From Utricularia gibba (taxonomy: Eukaryota; Streptophyta; Magnoliopsida; Lamiales; Lentibulariaceae), in the NCBI GenBank assembly GCA_002189035.1, contig NEEC01000014.1, positions 3,081,731-3,145,730 on the forward strand: a stretch of 64,000 nt of DNA. Direction: 5' to 3'. Of the stretch, positions 34,603 to 44,790 are shown piece after piece. Made by a program: the position numbers and the translations under genes. The first letter of the stretch is position 1. Each line of letters opens with the position of its first letter. Below the pieces are notes generated by a model. It was not told the origin of the DNA, made no database searches, and saw nothing but the letters and a program-made list of their open reading frames with translations.

Positions 34603-34926
34603 TGTTGATGCAAGAAAAAGAGAGTCTTGGGAAGTAACAAAAAGGTAATGCTTCTGAGATCACCTTGGATGAAAAACGACTCATGAACAATAAGAATGAC
34701 CAAAACCTAATTGACACACGCATTCCTAGTAGGGTTTATATATACCCAATACCTAGTTTATCCTACAGTGGGCCACAATTATTGAAAACACACAAAAAGC
34801 CCAACAACTCGAATCCAACACTTCCATGCTCGAACTCAACACCTTTTTATCTGAAATATAACATTATGACACAAGATTAGTGCTTCCAATCACCTTCAAA
34901 CTTTGGATTGAGGCTGATCTCCAACA
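34603..34926 (-). repeat. Copia 5' LTR, left-arm copy
   Basis: 324 bp, followed on the minus strand by TGGTATCAGAGCAG, the initiator-tRNA-Met-type PBS (plus 34,589-34,602). A TATATATAA promoter element lies at about 34,735-34,745. It marks the inner end of the left arm. Confidence 0.9.
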
Positions 34927-34931
34927 AGATG

Positions 34932-36485
34932 ATCTGCAACTTCATTGATCTTCCCAGGCTTATCCCTGATTTCCACATTGAACTCTTGCAGCAATAACAC
35001 CCACCTCATAAGCCTCGGCTTGGTCTCCTTCTTGGACATGAGGTGTTTGATGGCGGCATGGTCTGTATGCACAATCACTTTGTTACCCAACAAATAGCTT
35101 ATAAACTTTTCCAAGGCAAATACAACAGCTAGCATCTCCTTCTCGGTTGTAGTGTAATTTGCTTGAGCATTATCCAAGGTTTTGGAGGCATAGCTGATGA
35201 CAGTGTCTTTTCCATCAAGTTTCTGGCCCAACACAGCTCCTACTGCATAGTTGGATGCATCAGTCATGACATGGAATGGTTCACTCCAGTTGGGCGCTTG
35301 TATGATAGGAGCTGATGTCACGGCTGCCTTGAGAGTTTCAAAAGCATGCTTACATTCATCTGAAAAAATAAACTCAGCATCCTTCTGCAAGAGATTGGTT
35401 AGTGGTCGAGCAATTTGAGAAAAACCTTTAACAAACCTTCTGTAAAATCCGACATGACCTAAAAATGCACGAACTCCTCTTTCATCATGTGGATATGGTA
35501 AACCAGAAATAGTACTTACCTTAGTAGTATCTACCATAAGACCTGCTGCAGAAACAACATGCCCAAGTACAATTCCTTGGCGTACCATGAAATGGCATTT
35601 TTCAGAGTTCAAAACTAAATCTTTCTCAATACAACGTTTCAAAACAAGTTCTAAATGATTCAAACAATCATCAAAACTAGTTCCATGCACAGTAAAGTCG
35701 TCCATGAATACTTCAATGAAATCATCAATATAATCCGAAAAAATGCTGGTGACACACCTTTGAAAAGTCGCTGGAGCGTTGCAGAGACCAAATGGCATCT
35801 TCTTGTACGCATAGATGCCAAAGGGACAGGTAAAAGTCGTCTTTTCTTGATCAACCGGTGCCACAGCAACCTGGTTATACCCTAAGTACCCATCAAGAAA
35901 GCAATAAAAACTTTTACCACTTAACCTGTCCAACATTTGGTCCACGAAGGGTAGAGGGTAGTGATCCTTCCTTGTGACTTCATTCAGGTTCCTATAGTCA
36001 ATACATACCCTCCAGCCATTCTGAACTCGCATCGCCACCTTTCTTTCCATCAGCATCTTTGACAGCTGTAATTCCTGTCTTTTTAGGGACTACGTGGATA
36101 GGACTTACCCACGTGCTATCAGAAATTGAATAAATCACTCCAACTTTCAACACCTTCTGTATCTCCTTCTTCACTACCTCGATGAGGGTAGGATTGAGCC
36201 TTCTCTGTGGTTGTCTAACCGGTTTTGCTCCGTCTTCAAGATAAATCCTATGCATGGTGACAGAAGAGCTAATTCCGGTTATATCATCTAATGTCCAGCC
36301 GATGGCCTTGCTGTTAGCTTTGAGAACATCCATCAACTTCATCTCTTCTTCACAAGAAAGATCAGCACGAATAATCACCGGCTTTGAATTGTCACCAATA
36401 AACGCATACTTGAGATGTGAAGGCAAGGGTTTCAATTCTGGTGGTGCAACACTAGTCACCTCTCCAAGCTTCACCAAGTCTTTAT
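34932..36485 (-). pseudogene. Athila-like RT and RNase H
   Basis: Two overlapping frames. 35,998-36,477 holds the RT N-terminus up to '[10 protein letters not shown]'. A shift near 36,030 leads to the second frame, with '[20 protein letters not shown]', 'FCFLDGY'-type palm sequence, '[15 protein letters not shown]', and the catalytic box 'FMDDF'. RNase H follows: '[18 protein letters not shown]', '[15 protein letters not shown]' and '[12 protein letters not shown]'. The frame runs into the copia insertion at 34,927-34,931. This part is present only once in the window, since the right arm ends at the copia LTR. Confidence 0.9.
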
Positions 36486-36707
36486 CTTCAATGAAACATT
36501 CCAGAATTACATGCTCAGCTTCCTCCTCATCAAGATTTCGAGAATATCATGCTGCTCTTCATCAAAAACTTCCTCCACTAATTCATCAACGACATCAACT
36601 CCAGTCACACGTGCAAAATCATCAGAGAACTTTTCAGCTTCATTGATCTTAAAGATAGAGATATTATCAGCATAACCAATAGTGATGACCCCTTTCCTAC
36701 AATCAAT
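36486..36707 (-). pseudogene. Protease-RT linker, acidic
   Basis: The minus strand encodes a glutamate/aspartate-rich linker in broken frames between the protease and RT. A TAA at the end of the protease frame and at least one frame shift interrupt it. No domain is recognised. Confidence 0.5.
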
Positions 36708-36974
36708 TTAAGCATTGGCAGTAGCTAGGAAAGGGCATCCCAGAATTAAAGTATTATCATTCACCCTAGCGGGTGGCATTTTAACAACAACAAATTCACA
36801 TGGATAGCAAGTGTTAGAAACTCGGACGAAAACATCTTCAGCAATACCCTCTGGAACAGCCACGGATCTGGTTGCAAGTTGCAATTTCAAGTTGGTTGGC
36901 CTGAAGGGTTCCAAATCCAGTGCTAAATAGACTTCATAAGGCATCATGTTGATTGAAGCGCCTTGATCTGCCAT
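36708..36974 (-). pseudogene. Athila-like aspartic protease
   Basis: The frame starts 'MADQGASINMMP', in which DQGAS stands at the catalytic D-[TS]-G position (Athila often has D-LGAS here). It continues 'LQLATRSVAVPEG' and ends 'LILGCPFLATANA', matching the 'ILGRPFL' end of the family's retropepsin. Length of about 89 codons fits a core protease. The upstream joint with gag at 36,950-36,975 needs a frame change. Confidence 0.75.
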
Positions 36975-37849
36975 TGCCCTTCATAAGACTTTTCCCATTG
37001 ATCCGGCATTTGCTGTGTCAGATAGGCTGAGACTTGAGCACTGACTTTGATCACTTCTTCATCCTTGCTCTTCCTCTTCGAACTACACAGGTCTTTCAAT
37101 ACTTTCATCCCTTTCGGCACTTGCCTTAAATAATCTACAGCCTTCATGGTGATCATCGCAGAGTCTAAGGCTGAGATTATGGAGTCCTTCTCTTCTTGCC
37201 TTACTCGAGCTTGTAATCTTCCAGGAAAAGGAAGTGTCCTCTTGATCTCAACAGTAGGTTCCCCTGCTGTTTTTCCTTGTGTCCTATCCTCCGAATTAAC
37301 TTCAGGACCTTCAGCCACTTTGCTTTGACTTGTAGGGGCCTTCCGGTCAGGTAGTTGCTTCCCCCCACGAAGTTCAATAGCAGAAATATTTGCTTTTGGA
37401 TTGGCATTTGGCTGAGATGGTAGTTTCCCTGAATTTCCTTTCAGTTCAGCAAGCTCTGTAGCAGGTTGGCCAATTTGCCTCTCAAGACTCTTCATCATCT
37501 TCTCTGATTCAGCATCTCTCTTTGCTTGTTCAGCATCACGCTTGGCCATATTTTCCAACATCATCTTCATCATTTCTTCGGTTGGAGGAGGTGGTTTAAC
37601 ACCCGAAGTGCTTGGCTGGTCGACTCTCTGATGTGGGGGTTGATAAGGCTTGCTTTGATACCTATTCCCCTGCTGAACACTCTGTCCTTGCTGAAACGAA
37701 ATTGTTTGAGCTGGTTGCTGCTGTTGATTAAATCCCAGATGTTGTGGATTTTCAACATTGGTGCTTCTCCAACTGTAATTGCGATGACTCCTCATAGGGT
37801 CAAATCGCTGGTCATTCTTGGGCCTTAAATAATCAGCTCTATTATACAT
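36944..37849 (-). pseudogene. Athila-like gag C-terminal part
   Basis: A 301-codon frame with a glutamine/asparagine-rich stretch ('NQQQQPAQ'), a basic/acidic heptad region ('MLENMAKRDAEQAKRDAESE', probably coiled coil), then 'LPSQPNANPKANISAIELR' and 'LPFPGRLQ', which are typical of the gag-protease junction of Athila/Tat elements. It follows the zinc knuckle in a different frame, so a shift near 37,840 separates it from 37,825-38,748. Confidence 0.8.
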
Positions 37850-38748
37850 GTACCCATTGCAGTCACTCCTTCAAGTGGTTCTTCCAGATTTCCTTTCATG
37901 TAGCAATGATCAAGAGTATGCCCCAAAATTCCACAGACTTCACAAGGCACGGATTTAGTATGAACAAGAAATAATCCTTTCACCATATCCTTCAATTCAG
38001 CAATATCCTTGTCATTTCTTGCTGCTTCATCTTCTCTTAGTACTCCCATCTCATTCACTTGTCGTTGGGCTCTGGATGGAAATTGAGAATGCCTTGAATG
38101 TCCAACCATTTCTTTAATTTTCTCCCAGCCTTCAGATGGGGTAAGAGTCCTCATATTCCCATGTGCAGCAGAATCCAACTTATCTCTTTGGGCAACAGTC
38201 AAGCCCTTCAAAAAACACTTAACTTGCTTTATTTTATCAAATTCATGATGTGGGCAGCTCGAAAGGAGAGTTGTGAACCTGTCCCAATACTCATGTAGAG
38301 GCTCATTATAATCCTGAAAAATAATTTCAATTTTGCTTCGAATTTCGTCTGCTCTAGAGGTAGGAAAAAATTGATTTAAAAATGCTTTCTTCATTTCCAT
38401 CCAACTTCTAATACTTCCAGGTTCAAGTGTGTTGAACCATGTCTTGGCATGTCCTTCAAGAGTAAATTGGAAAACTCTAAGTAGTAAATCATCCTCAGTC
38501 ACATCCTTGGGTCGCAGCACAGCTCCAACAGCAATACAATCATCAATATGCATATGAGGATCCTCATTCTTGTTCCCATAATACTTAGGAAACAGAGCAA
38601 GGGTTCCTGGCCTCAACTCCAAATTAATTGCTGCTGTAGGAAAGGTAATGCAGTGCCCTCGGTATGTATGATCTGGAGACTCATACTCTCCAATAGTCTT
38701 CTCCAAAATATTCACAAGCTGTTGGTTATTTGGTGGGTTGTCAGCCAT
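37825..38748 (-). pseudogene. Athila-like gag capsid with one zinc knuckle
   Basis: I take the ATG at 38,748 (MADNPPNNQQ); an upstream extension is open but starts without ATG. The Retrotrans_gag domain is clear: 'HLKIFLE'-region equivalent 'DDLLLRVFQFTLEGHAKTWF', 'W.EMKKAFLNQFFP', 'ISFQQ'-type 'IFQDYNEPLHEYWDRFTTLL', 'CPHH' and 'FLKGL'. A CCHC knuckle, 'CEVCGILGHTLDHC', lies near residue 275-290. The protein would package element RNA in the cytoplasm. The frame is open to 37,825 and then shifts. Confidence 0.85.
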
Positions 38749-38763
38749 CTCTTCGGCTCTCAA

Positions 38764-38920
38764 CTTAGCCTCTTACTGACTTTGTTTGTGCTTCTTTCTC
38801 ATTAATTTTTCGGTCCTCTCGATCTCCAAATCAAGGAGTCCAAGTGGACCTGCAAGGGAACGTAAATGCATTAACAATAGAAAAATTAACAGACATCATT
38901 CCTCGGTAGCGGCGCCATTT
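38764..38920 (-). promoter_or_regulatory. Athila-like leader and tRNA-Asp-type PBS
   Basis: The minus strand reads AAA then TGGCGCCGCTACCGAGG (plus 38,901-38,917), close to the tRNA-Asp-type primer site TGGCGCCG used by Athila. It lies three bases inside the 5' LTR. The remaining leader is short and unstructured. Confidence 0.75.
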
Positions 38921-39843
38921 TGATGAACGTTGGGAATGGGTTTGCTAAATGTCGCAGTTTAGCACATTCAACACATCAAAATAAATTTATAAACCGAGCT
39001 ATTCTACTACACAAATCACAAGAATTAATGTAGTGTGGCAAGCAAGGGTCGAATCCACAGGGAATGGGTTTTACACCAGGGTTTAACATAAAGATGCAGA
39101 AAACATAAAATAAAAGTAATTTGGATAGGTTTTACACCAGGGTCTGGCTCTTGTGTCACTCAAGAGAGCCCATAGGCTTAAACCCAGCTTAAGAACGCTT
39201 AAAAAGAGAGTAAGAGTTTGAAAACAGAGTATGCGTGCGCAGGAACAGTAAATGGCATATCAAGCTTAAAGGGAAACATGAAAGGCTTAATAAAGAACAT
39301 GATTAAACGCAGAAATAAGGTCTACAGAGGTTTTATCGTTCACGACAAGGTACAAGAACATAACAGAAAGCATGTAAACGTTGAAGGAAACACCAGCTAG
39401 TTGTTAACGAAATATAAGTGTAGAAAATAGAAAATGAAGTGTCTAGCGGTTGCTCTCGGTCGTAGATCTACTGGAAATCAAGTTTCTGGGCAGAAAGACA
39501 GTGTAAACACGTAGATCTGGAGGTCGCTGGAGTCGTTCGCTGGAGAAACGAAGTTCTCCTTGCTCCTGCTCGCTCCTCTTCGCTGTCTGTGCACTCTGCG
39601 TGCACAGTGTACTCTCTCTCTTCTCTCCCTTCCTTTTCCCTTTTGCAGCTCAAAATTAAGGGTAGCATTGTCCTTTACTCAGTCTTATAGAAGGGAGATC
39701 TCTGCTCCAAATCTTATCTTTTCAGCGGAAAATGACTTTTGTATAGCTTTTCTGTCTCCTTTGACTTGTCAACGCGGAAAGTGTGCTGCTACAATACTAG
39801 CTCTTACCCTGATAAGACTTAAAACATAGACTAGACAAAACAT
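38921..39843 (-). repeat. Athila-like 5' LTR, outer end truncated
   Basis: Aligned with the 3' LTR it begins at AACGTTCATCA and ends near 39,843, so about 170 bp of the outer (U3) end are missing. Compared with the 3' LTR it has about 5% substitutions over the first 150 bp, one deletion of ~150 bp and an insertion of ~60 bp near 39,210. Next to it is a copia gag scrap rather than the other half of the copia at 24,752. Confidence 0.8.
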
Positions 39844-39855
39844 AGACTTAATATT

Positions 39856-39913
39856 TATGAACATACTGCGAAGCTTGTGAAGGAGATTCGAGGATTGGGG
39901 GGAAAAACTTGAG
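39856..39913 (+). pseudogene. 58-bp copia gag scrap
   Basis: Nearly identical to 45,292-45,350 (TATGAACATACTGCGAAGC to AAAAACTTGAG). It is on the plus strand, opposite to the neighbouring Athila-like element. It probably marks a repair or recombination junction. Confidence 0.75.
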
Positions 39914-41205
39914 TTTATATTAAGTCTAGTATTAAGTCTCCCAAATTAGGAGTCATATTATTAAATATTTGATTTTTATTAGAAAATCATTCTTTTACTA
40001 TTTTGTATATATTTTCTATCTTTTTTCTCACACATTGATCGACACATGTCAGGAGACTGTCGTGGAGTGTTGCAGGAGTATTGCAGGTGGTCAGACTCTG
40101 AGTTTTCATGCCTTGTACGCGACTTGGAACGATTGTGGGCGGAAGACTGACAATAGTCGCGGCCCTTGACTTATAGCATGTCAGAGTCTGCAGAAATGAT
40201 TGGGTGCTAACTTGCACGCAAAGGAAGGCTGCTGGTGCACGCAAGACAGAAGAAATGATGGGAAGGGGACCCAAAGGAGTTAATGTACGTGGGGAGTAAT
40301 ATAAAAGCCACTTGAAGCACTTAGTTTCGGAGTTTTTTTTGGAACCTTTGGAACATTTTCTCTTGTACTTAGAACTTTTGAGTTCTTCCTCCCCTCCAAG
40401 AAAGAAGAACCCTTAGCTTCCTTTTCGTTTCTGTTTCCATAGCCCTTTCGGGCTAAAACCTTTTAGTTTCTGGGAGAAAATGAAGTTTTCTTCCAAGTCT
40501 TGAGCAATACACTCAGTTCTTCGCTGGATTGATTTCGGATTCTGCATACTTCCACACGTATTGTTGCAGTCTTTCTATAACGACTCTTAGTCAAGGTCTA
40601 TGAGTAGCAGGCCACTCCTCGCGGATTTTGGTCAAGATCAAGGTGAAGAGCACAAACTCCAACCCTGCCGGTTCGAGGGAAGTAGCAGATTGTTTGTGTC
40701 CTAGATACCGCGACAATGGACAGGTTGTGACCTCGGACTTGCCACTGGCCATTGGCAACAGTTTGGCACATGCATGCAATTCGGTTTTGAAGGCAATTGA
40801 AGGCAAGCCTCTTGTCCTCTTGATCGTTTAAGGGGGAATCACATGAAACTATTCCCGTGTCTCCTCTTCAATCAGAGTGTAAGGGAGAGTAAGCTATTCC
40901 TTGCTCCTATAATCAGCTATTCGGAAGAAATCAGTGAAAACTGTGGCAAGGACGGACAAAGGAAGGAGATGGAATCTCATTCCCAGGAACTGTGTACCGT
41001 AGTCAAGGCCCATCACTTAGATTGTAACTTTTATTTTAGCATCTTAAAAACCCTCTTTTGCATAATCGTGACATTTTTTGAAGGTTCTTTACAAAACACT
41101 TTTCACGAAAAAAAACTCTCTAAGATCGATACTCGTACTATGCTTTTTGTGTTTTACATTTTATAAATATTTAAAATTTGTTAACGAAACAATACGCAAC
41201 ACTAA
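39914..41205 (+). other. Unclassified single-copy block, promoter-like
   Basis: No other copy is seen in the window. Features: AATATAAAAGCC at about 40,298 as a possible TATA box, followed some 60 bp later by TTTTCTCTTGTACTTAG, then a T/C-rich stretch and a short hairpin-like CCCTTTCGGGCT near 40,444. Frames up to 107 codons exist (40,843-41,166), but none matches a known domain. It could be an LTR plus leader of an unseen family or a fragment of host DNA. Confidence 0.35.
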
Positions 41206-41295
41206 TCGAACCCAACACTTTTTTACTAAAACATGACTTTACGACACAAAATTAGTGCTTCTAATCACCTTCAACCTTTGGATTGAGGCTGATCT
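41206..41295 (-). repeat. Copia LTR fragment (U3 end)
   Basis: Matches 23,153-23,240, the outer 90 bp of the copia LTR on the minus strand, and ends GAGGCTGATCT before the last TCCAACA-equivalent bases. Confidence 0.7.
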
Positions 41296-41395
41296 AGCAT
41301 CCCTTGATTCTTTTTTGCTCTTAATCTAGTGAAGTGATATCAATGGAGGATCTTCTGTCCTTTATCTTCATTGTGATCATTTGTAGTATCCATGA

Positions 41396-42305
41396 TCTTA
41401 TCAGTTCCCTTTGGTTCAACAAATGCCCTATTCTATTCATGGGGTTAAGGACAAGTGTGTTTGTTGCTTCTGTGGATGACTCTGTGATTCCATTCGTATA
41501 TGCTATTCTGATTTATCCCCAGGATGAGGAGAAGCATGTGCAGCTTCTTGGTGCCGGTTTGCTGCATTTCCAGGGCTGTCAGTTGTATGACAAGTTTAGT
41601 AGATATGATTTCTCGGCTATCCAGTGCATTGTCTCATGGACACAAAGCATCAACTGAAGGCACCAAGGTGGATTTCGCGAAAGTTACAGTGGCGGTGTCG
41701 TCGCCTCAAGCATGCGCAGCTTTTTGGGTGAAGTCGAGTGTGAAAAGAGTCACAAGTACTCGTTCACTCAAAAGGAAAAGAACATGAGGCTAATGAGATG
41801 GATTGAAGTGCTCAGGGAGGACGACCTTGTAGTCAAACACCATTCCGATAGGGTAGCTAAGGTCGTGCATGTTGTAATATAGGAAGAACCCATGGAAGAA
41901 TGGCCGCTTGTGCGCAGGATGGCGGATCTCAAATTAGATGTGGTGCAAGATTGATGGCGAGACGAGGCTAATGGCACACTGCAGAAGCACGAAGTCTAAA
42001 CCTTTACGACACACTGGCTGAAATGACAATTATAAGGATGCGAAGAATGCAAACAATGGATTTTCCGGGCATTGGTCATTTAAAGTGCGATCATATAGGT
42101 TAGTTGATTGTAACACAATTGAAGTGAAGCAAAAGACCTTAAGGGAACCAAATGTACATCGGTTTGTGCAGCAAAATGAATCACGAGGGAAGAAAAGGGA
42201 TGATGCTGCATTTGTAGCCAACGGTTGCCACATCCCAAAGGATTAAAGATGAGCAACACCTTAGACCTGGAGGGAAGCTACAACCATGGGGATTCCGGAA
42301 CCGCA
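41396..42305 (+). pseudogene. Gypsy RT, RNase H and integrase relic, spacer copy 1
   Basis: Sister of 19,020-20,054. The RT palm is 'FMGLRTSVFVASVDDS' then 'FVYAILIYPQDEEKH' and 'LYDKFSRYDF', again with YA in place of the catalytic DD. At about 41,718 a deletion jumps into RNase H ('YSFTQKEKNMRLMRWIEVL'), skipping the thumb. From 42,000 to 42,305 it follows the tether/integrase region shared with 4,080-4,180. Many stops. Confidence 0.7.
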
Positions 42306-42959
42306 ATATATGCTATGTAGGTTGGACAAAGTTCCTTGTGGTATTAGTTAATGGATATGTAACTAACTTAATGACATTTTACCATGTATTTGAGTTACGG
42401 TACCCTTGGTCCTAACGTTCGTTGAGGTTTGGCGTTTTTTTCTCATGCGTCGAGGTCCCTAGTAATGGGTCATAAAAGCATCAAGCTCTCGATTTGCTGT
42501 GGATATGTGAACGTCAGAACAGGATATCAGTTAGTACACTTTATTGACACTCTGCTGCTATGTTGTACCGTGTCCTCGTGTTTGGAATATTAGTGGCCAT
42601 CATTTGATGAAATCAAGGGGAAACTTGAAGTATATACAAATTTGAAAATCATCTTATTAGCAGAATGCAATTGCAGGCATGCAGTATGTCTTACATGAGT
42701 AGTTCACATGGCTGAGGCATAGGGAGATATATATGCTGAATTTGAGGCTTAGGGGCATGGTCCCCTCAAGATTTCGAGGGTGGCCAGAACAACACGAAAA
42801 ACAATCGAGACGAAAAGGAATTCAAGAGGTTTAGAGGCATTCTATAGTGTCCTACGAGTCTTGGGGTTAGAGTAACTGATGATAACCTAAATGATCTGCT
42901 ACTGGTGCTACGGTGTTTCGATCGTTCGAATTATGTTTAGGTTATCATGCGTAAAGCAT
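42306..42959 (+). other. Gypsy internal segment with unoccupied solo-LTR site
   Basis: Bases 42,306-42,735 match 16,850-17,297 and 42,736-42,959 match 18,720-18,940 with no LTR between, so this copy preserves the pre-insertion state for the solo LTR 17,303-18,714. It includes a diverged LTR end near 42,471 (GGGTCATAAAAG). Confidence 0.6.
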
Positions 42960-43549
42960 AAGGACAAGTGTGTTTGTTGCTTCTATGGATGACTCTGTTA
43001 TTGTGTTTATATATGCTATTCTAATTTATCCCCGGGATGAGGATCAGCATGCGCAGCTTCTCGGAACCGGTTTGCAGCGTTTCCAGGGCTGTCAATTGTA
43101 TGAAAAGTTCAGTAAAGATGATTTTTCGGTTGTCCAGCTTGTCGTCTCATGGACACATAGTGTAAACCGAAGGTACCAGGGTGGATTCAGCGAAAGTCGC
43201 AGTGGGGACGGTGTCGCCTCTAGCCGAAAGTGCATAGGGGGTTCGAGATTGATTGGACACGGCAGGTTGGTATTCGAAGTTTCTTAAAGGATATTCAAAG
43301 ATTGCCGTACCCCCTCTATGAATCGACGAAGAAAGAAGTGAAACACTTATCTCCTGAATTGTGTGAACGCAATTTTCATTCCCCTAGACACCCTTACACA
43401 ACCTAAGATGACAGGGAATATCGGTAGTCATAGTGATGCATATTAGGATGTGCTTGATGTAGTAAGAAGGCATTAGAGCATCTGGCTCTAGAAAGCCAAC
43501 GCCTCATGAAAAAGTTAGGCTAGTCATGACGTGGAAAATGCAAAATCAT
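42960..43549 (+). pseudogene. Gypsy RT and RNase H relic, spacer copy 2
   Basis: The 42,970-43,287 frame holds 'VIVFIYAILIYPRDEDQH', 'LYEKFSKDDF' and 'SWTHSVNRR', again YA for DD. The thumb ('YSKFLK'-like) and the start of RNase H follow to about 43,549, where a minus-strand LTR begins. Sister of 19,020-19,640. Confidence 0.7.
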
Positions 43550-43616
43550 TCCTAGTGTATGAACCGAGATCCGGTTCTGATATTCGCATGTGAACAGCAA
43601 ATCGAGAGCTTGAAGC

Positions 43617-44453
43617 TGTCATGACCCATGACCAGGGACCCAAACACATGAGATATGAATGCTAAGCCTCAACAAACGTTAGGAACAAGTGTAACGTAAC
43701 TCTAATACAACGTGGTAAAATGTAATTAAGTTGGTTACATATCCATTAACTCATACCAAAATGAACTACATCCAACCTAAATAGCATATATCTCGTGACA
43801 TGCGTGTGGTTTGTACACCGCTTCGAAGACCCCCCCCCCCCCCCCCCACAACATTTTACAGTCCAAACTCCTGCTCTGGTTGATCACCACACCTTCAACT
43901 ATTCTCGTCTACACCTGGAACAAGCTTAAAACATATAGTGGTCATGCTGCTACAATTTCATATCACGAAAGGGTATGAAGAAAATAAAGAGGTACGGAGG
44001 ATAAAATCCCAGGAACAAGCATATAACCACAAAGTAAGTCCCATAGTGTTTCTTTGATGAAATCCGTTGACCCTTCGATTCAGCCATCGCCTCCGTGTCT
44101 TAGCATTTGGGTCATGTGCTTTCCAAGTTCATGAGTGGTGATCAGGAGACCAACGAAGTCACCACCACCTCCAAACGCAGACCCTATCATGGATAAACAT
44201 GTTTTTGCTCTTTTTGCGTGGCTAACCCCATGAGGATGCCTCACACACGTCTTTCATTTTTACTCATGAATCCCATGGCTAAAACAACATTGCTACGGGT
44301 GTGGGTCCAAACCCCTCTCCAATTTCGAACACATGTTCACATAGCACGTACGAAGGGAACCATGAATGTTTCCTATACATCGATAGGATAAAACTCTTTT
44401 GGGAAGTTTCAATAGGGTACCTTACCTATAAGCGGAATGGTTAAAGCATCCTC
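43617..44453 (-). repeat. Partial gypsy LTR abutting the right-arm copia
   Basis: Starts TGTCATGACC on the plus strand (LTR 3' end) and follows 62,335-63,130, but is clearly more diverged from it than the arms are from each other. It stops at GCATCCTC where the copia 5' LTR begins. The 43,550-43,616 part is the adjoining internal segment. Its TSD-sized flank TCCTC does not match the CATCT on the far side of the copia. Confidence 0.7.
43830..43847. repeat. 18-base C run
   Basis: A homopolymer of 18 C. The homologous place at about 62,547 reads GACCCTGCACAAC, so the run replaces a short non-repetitive sequence. Confidence 0.8.
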
Positions 44454-44776
44454 TGTTGGAGATCAGCCTCAATCCAAAGTTTGAAGGTGATTGGAAGCAC
44501 TAATCTTGTGTCATAATGTTATATTTCAGATAAAAAGGTGTTGAGTTCGAGCATGGAAGTGTTGGATTCGAGTTGTTGGCTTTTTGTGTGTTTTCAATAA
44601 TTGTGGCCCACTGTAGGATAACCTAGGTATTGGGTATATATAAACTCTACTAGGAATGCGTGTGTCAATTAGGTTTTGGTCATTCTTATTGTTCATGAGT
44701 CGTTTTTCATCCAAGGTGATCTCAGAAGCATTACCTTTTTGTTACTTCCCAAGACTCTCTTTTTCTAGCATCAACA
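44454..44776 (+). repeat. Copia 5' LTR, right-arm copy
   Basis: 323 bp, TGTTGGAGATC to GCATCAACA. It differs from the left 5' LTR at four places (TTGGG/TTGG, AAACTAGG/AACCTAGG, AACCCTAC/AACTCTAC, CTTGCATC/CTAGCATC). That density is well above the rest of the copia. A TATATATAAA promoter element is at 44,635-44,644. Confidence 0.9.
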
Positions 44777-44790
44777 TGGTATCAGAGCAG
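44777..44790 (+). promoter_or_regulatory. Copia primer-binding site
   Basis: TGGTATCAGAGCAG begins directly after the LTR. It is the classic initiator-tRNA-Met complement that primes minus-strand DNA. Confidence 0.85.

Larger units (their letters stand above)
15347..34926. repeat. Large inverted repeat, left arm
   Basis: Every element from here to the copia LTR edge at 34,926 has a reverse-complement partner at 44,454-64,000. The sum of paired coordinates is 79,379-79,380 from about 19.9 to 34.9 kb and falls stepwise to 79,347 at 15.35 kb. The arm may begin further left, because its partner runs off the right end of the window. The inner end coincides with the outer edge of a copia LTR. Confidence 0.95.
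28946..34926 (-). mobile_element. Full-length Ty1/copia, left-arm copy
   Basis: A 5,981-bp element with 3' LTR 28,946-29,267 and 5' LTR 34,603-34,926, flanked by perfect AGATG duplications at 28,941-28,945 and 34,927-34,931. It sits in the RNase H/integrase linker of the Athila-like element, and the host frame is continuous across the target when the insert is disregarded. It contains a nested 603-bp solo LTR. This copy is the original insertion, as judged by its target duplication. Confidence 0.95.
24753..39843 (-). mobile_element. Athila-like Ty3/gypsy element, interrupted
   Basis: The minus-strand order is 5' LTR (38,921-39,843, outer end missing), PBS of tRNA-Asp type, gag, protease, RT/RNase H, a 5.98-kb copia insertion (28,946-34,926), integrase, a 1.65-kb region without a long frame, and 3' LTR (24,753-25,909). 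The layout and the integrase and RT wording fit the Athila clade. The two LTRs differ at about 8 of the first 150 aligned bases plus larger indels, so the insertion is old. Only the part up to 28,945 plus the copia is duplicated in the right arm. Confidence 0.85.

Noticed and set aside
27556-38763. Endogenous plant virus (caulimovirid) copy
   Set aside because: Order gag, protease, RT, RNase H, integrase with LTRs and an integrase of Athila type is a Ty3/gypsy retrotransposon; no movement-protein or virus-specific domain is seen.
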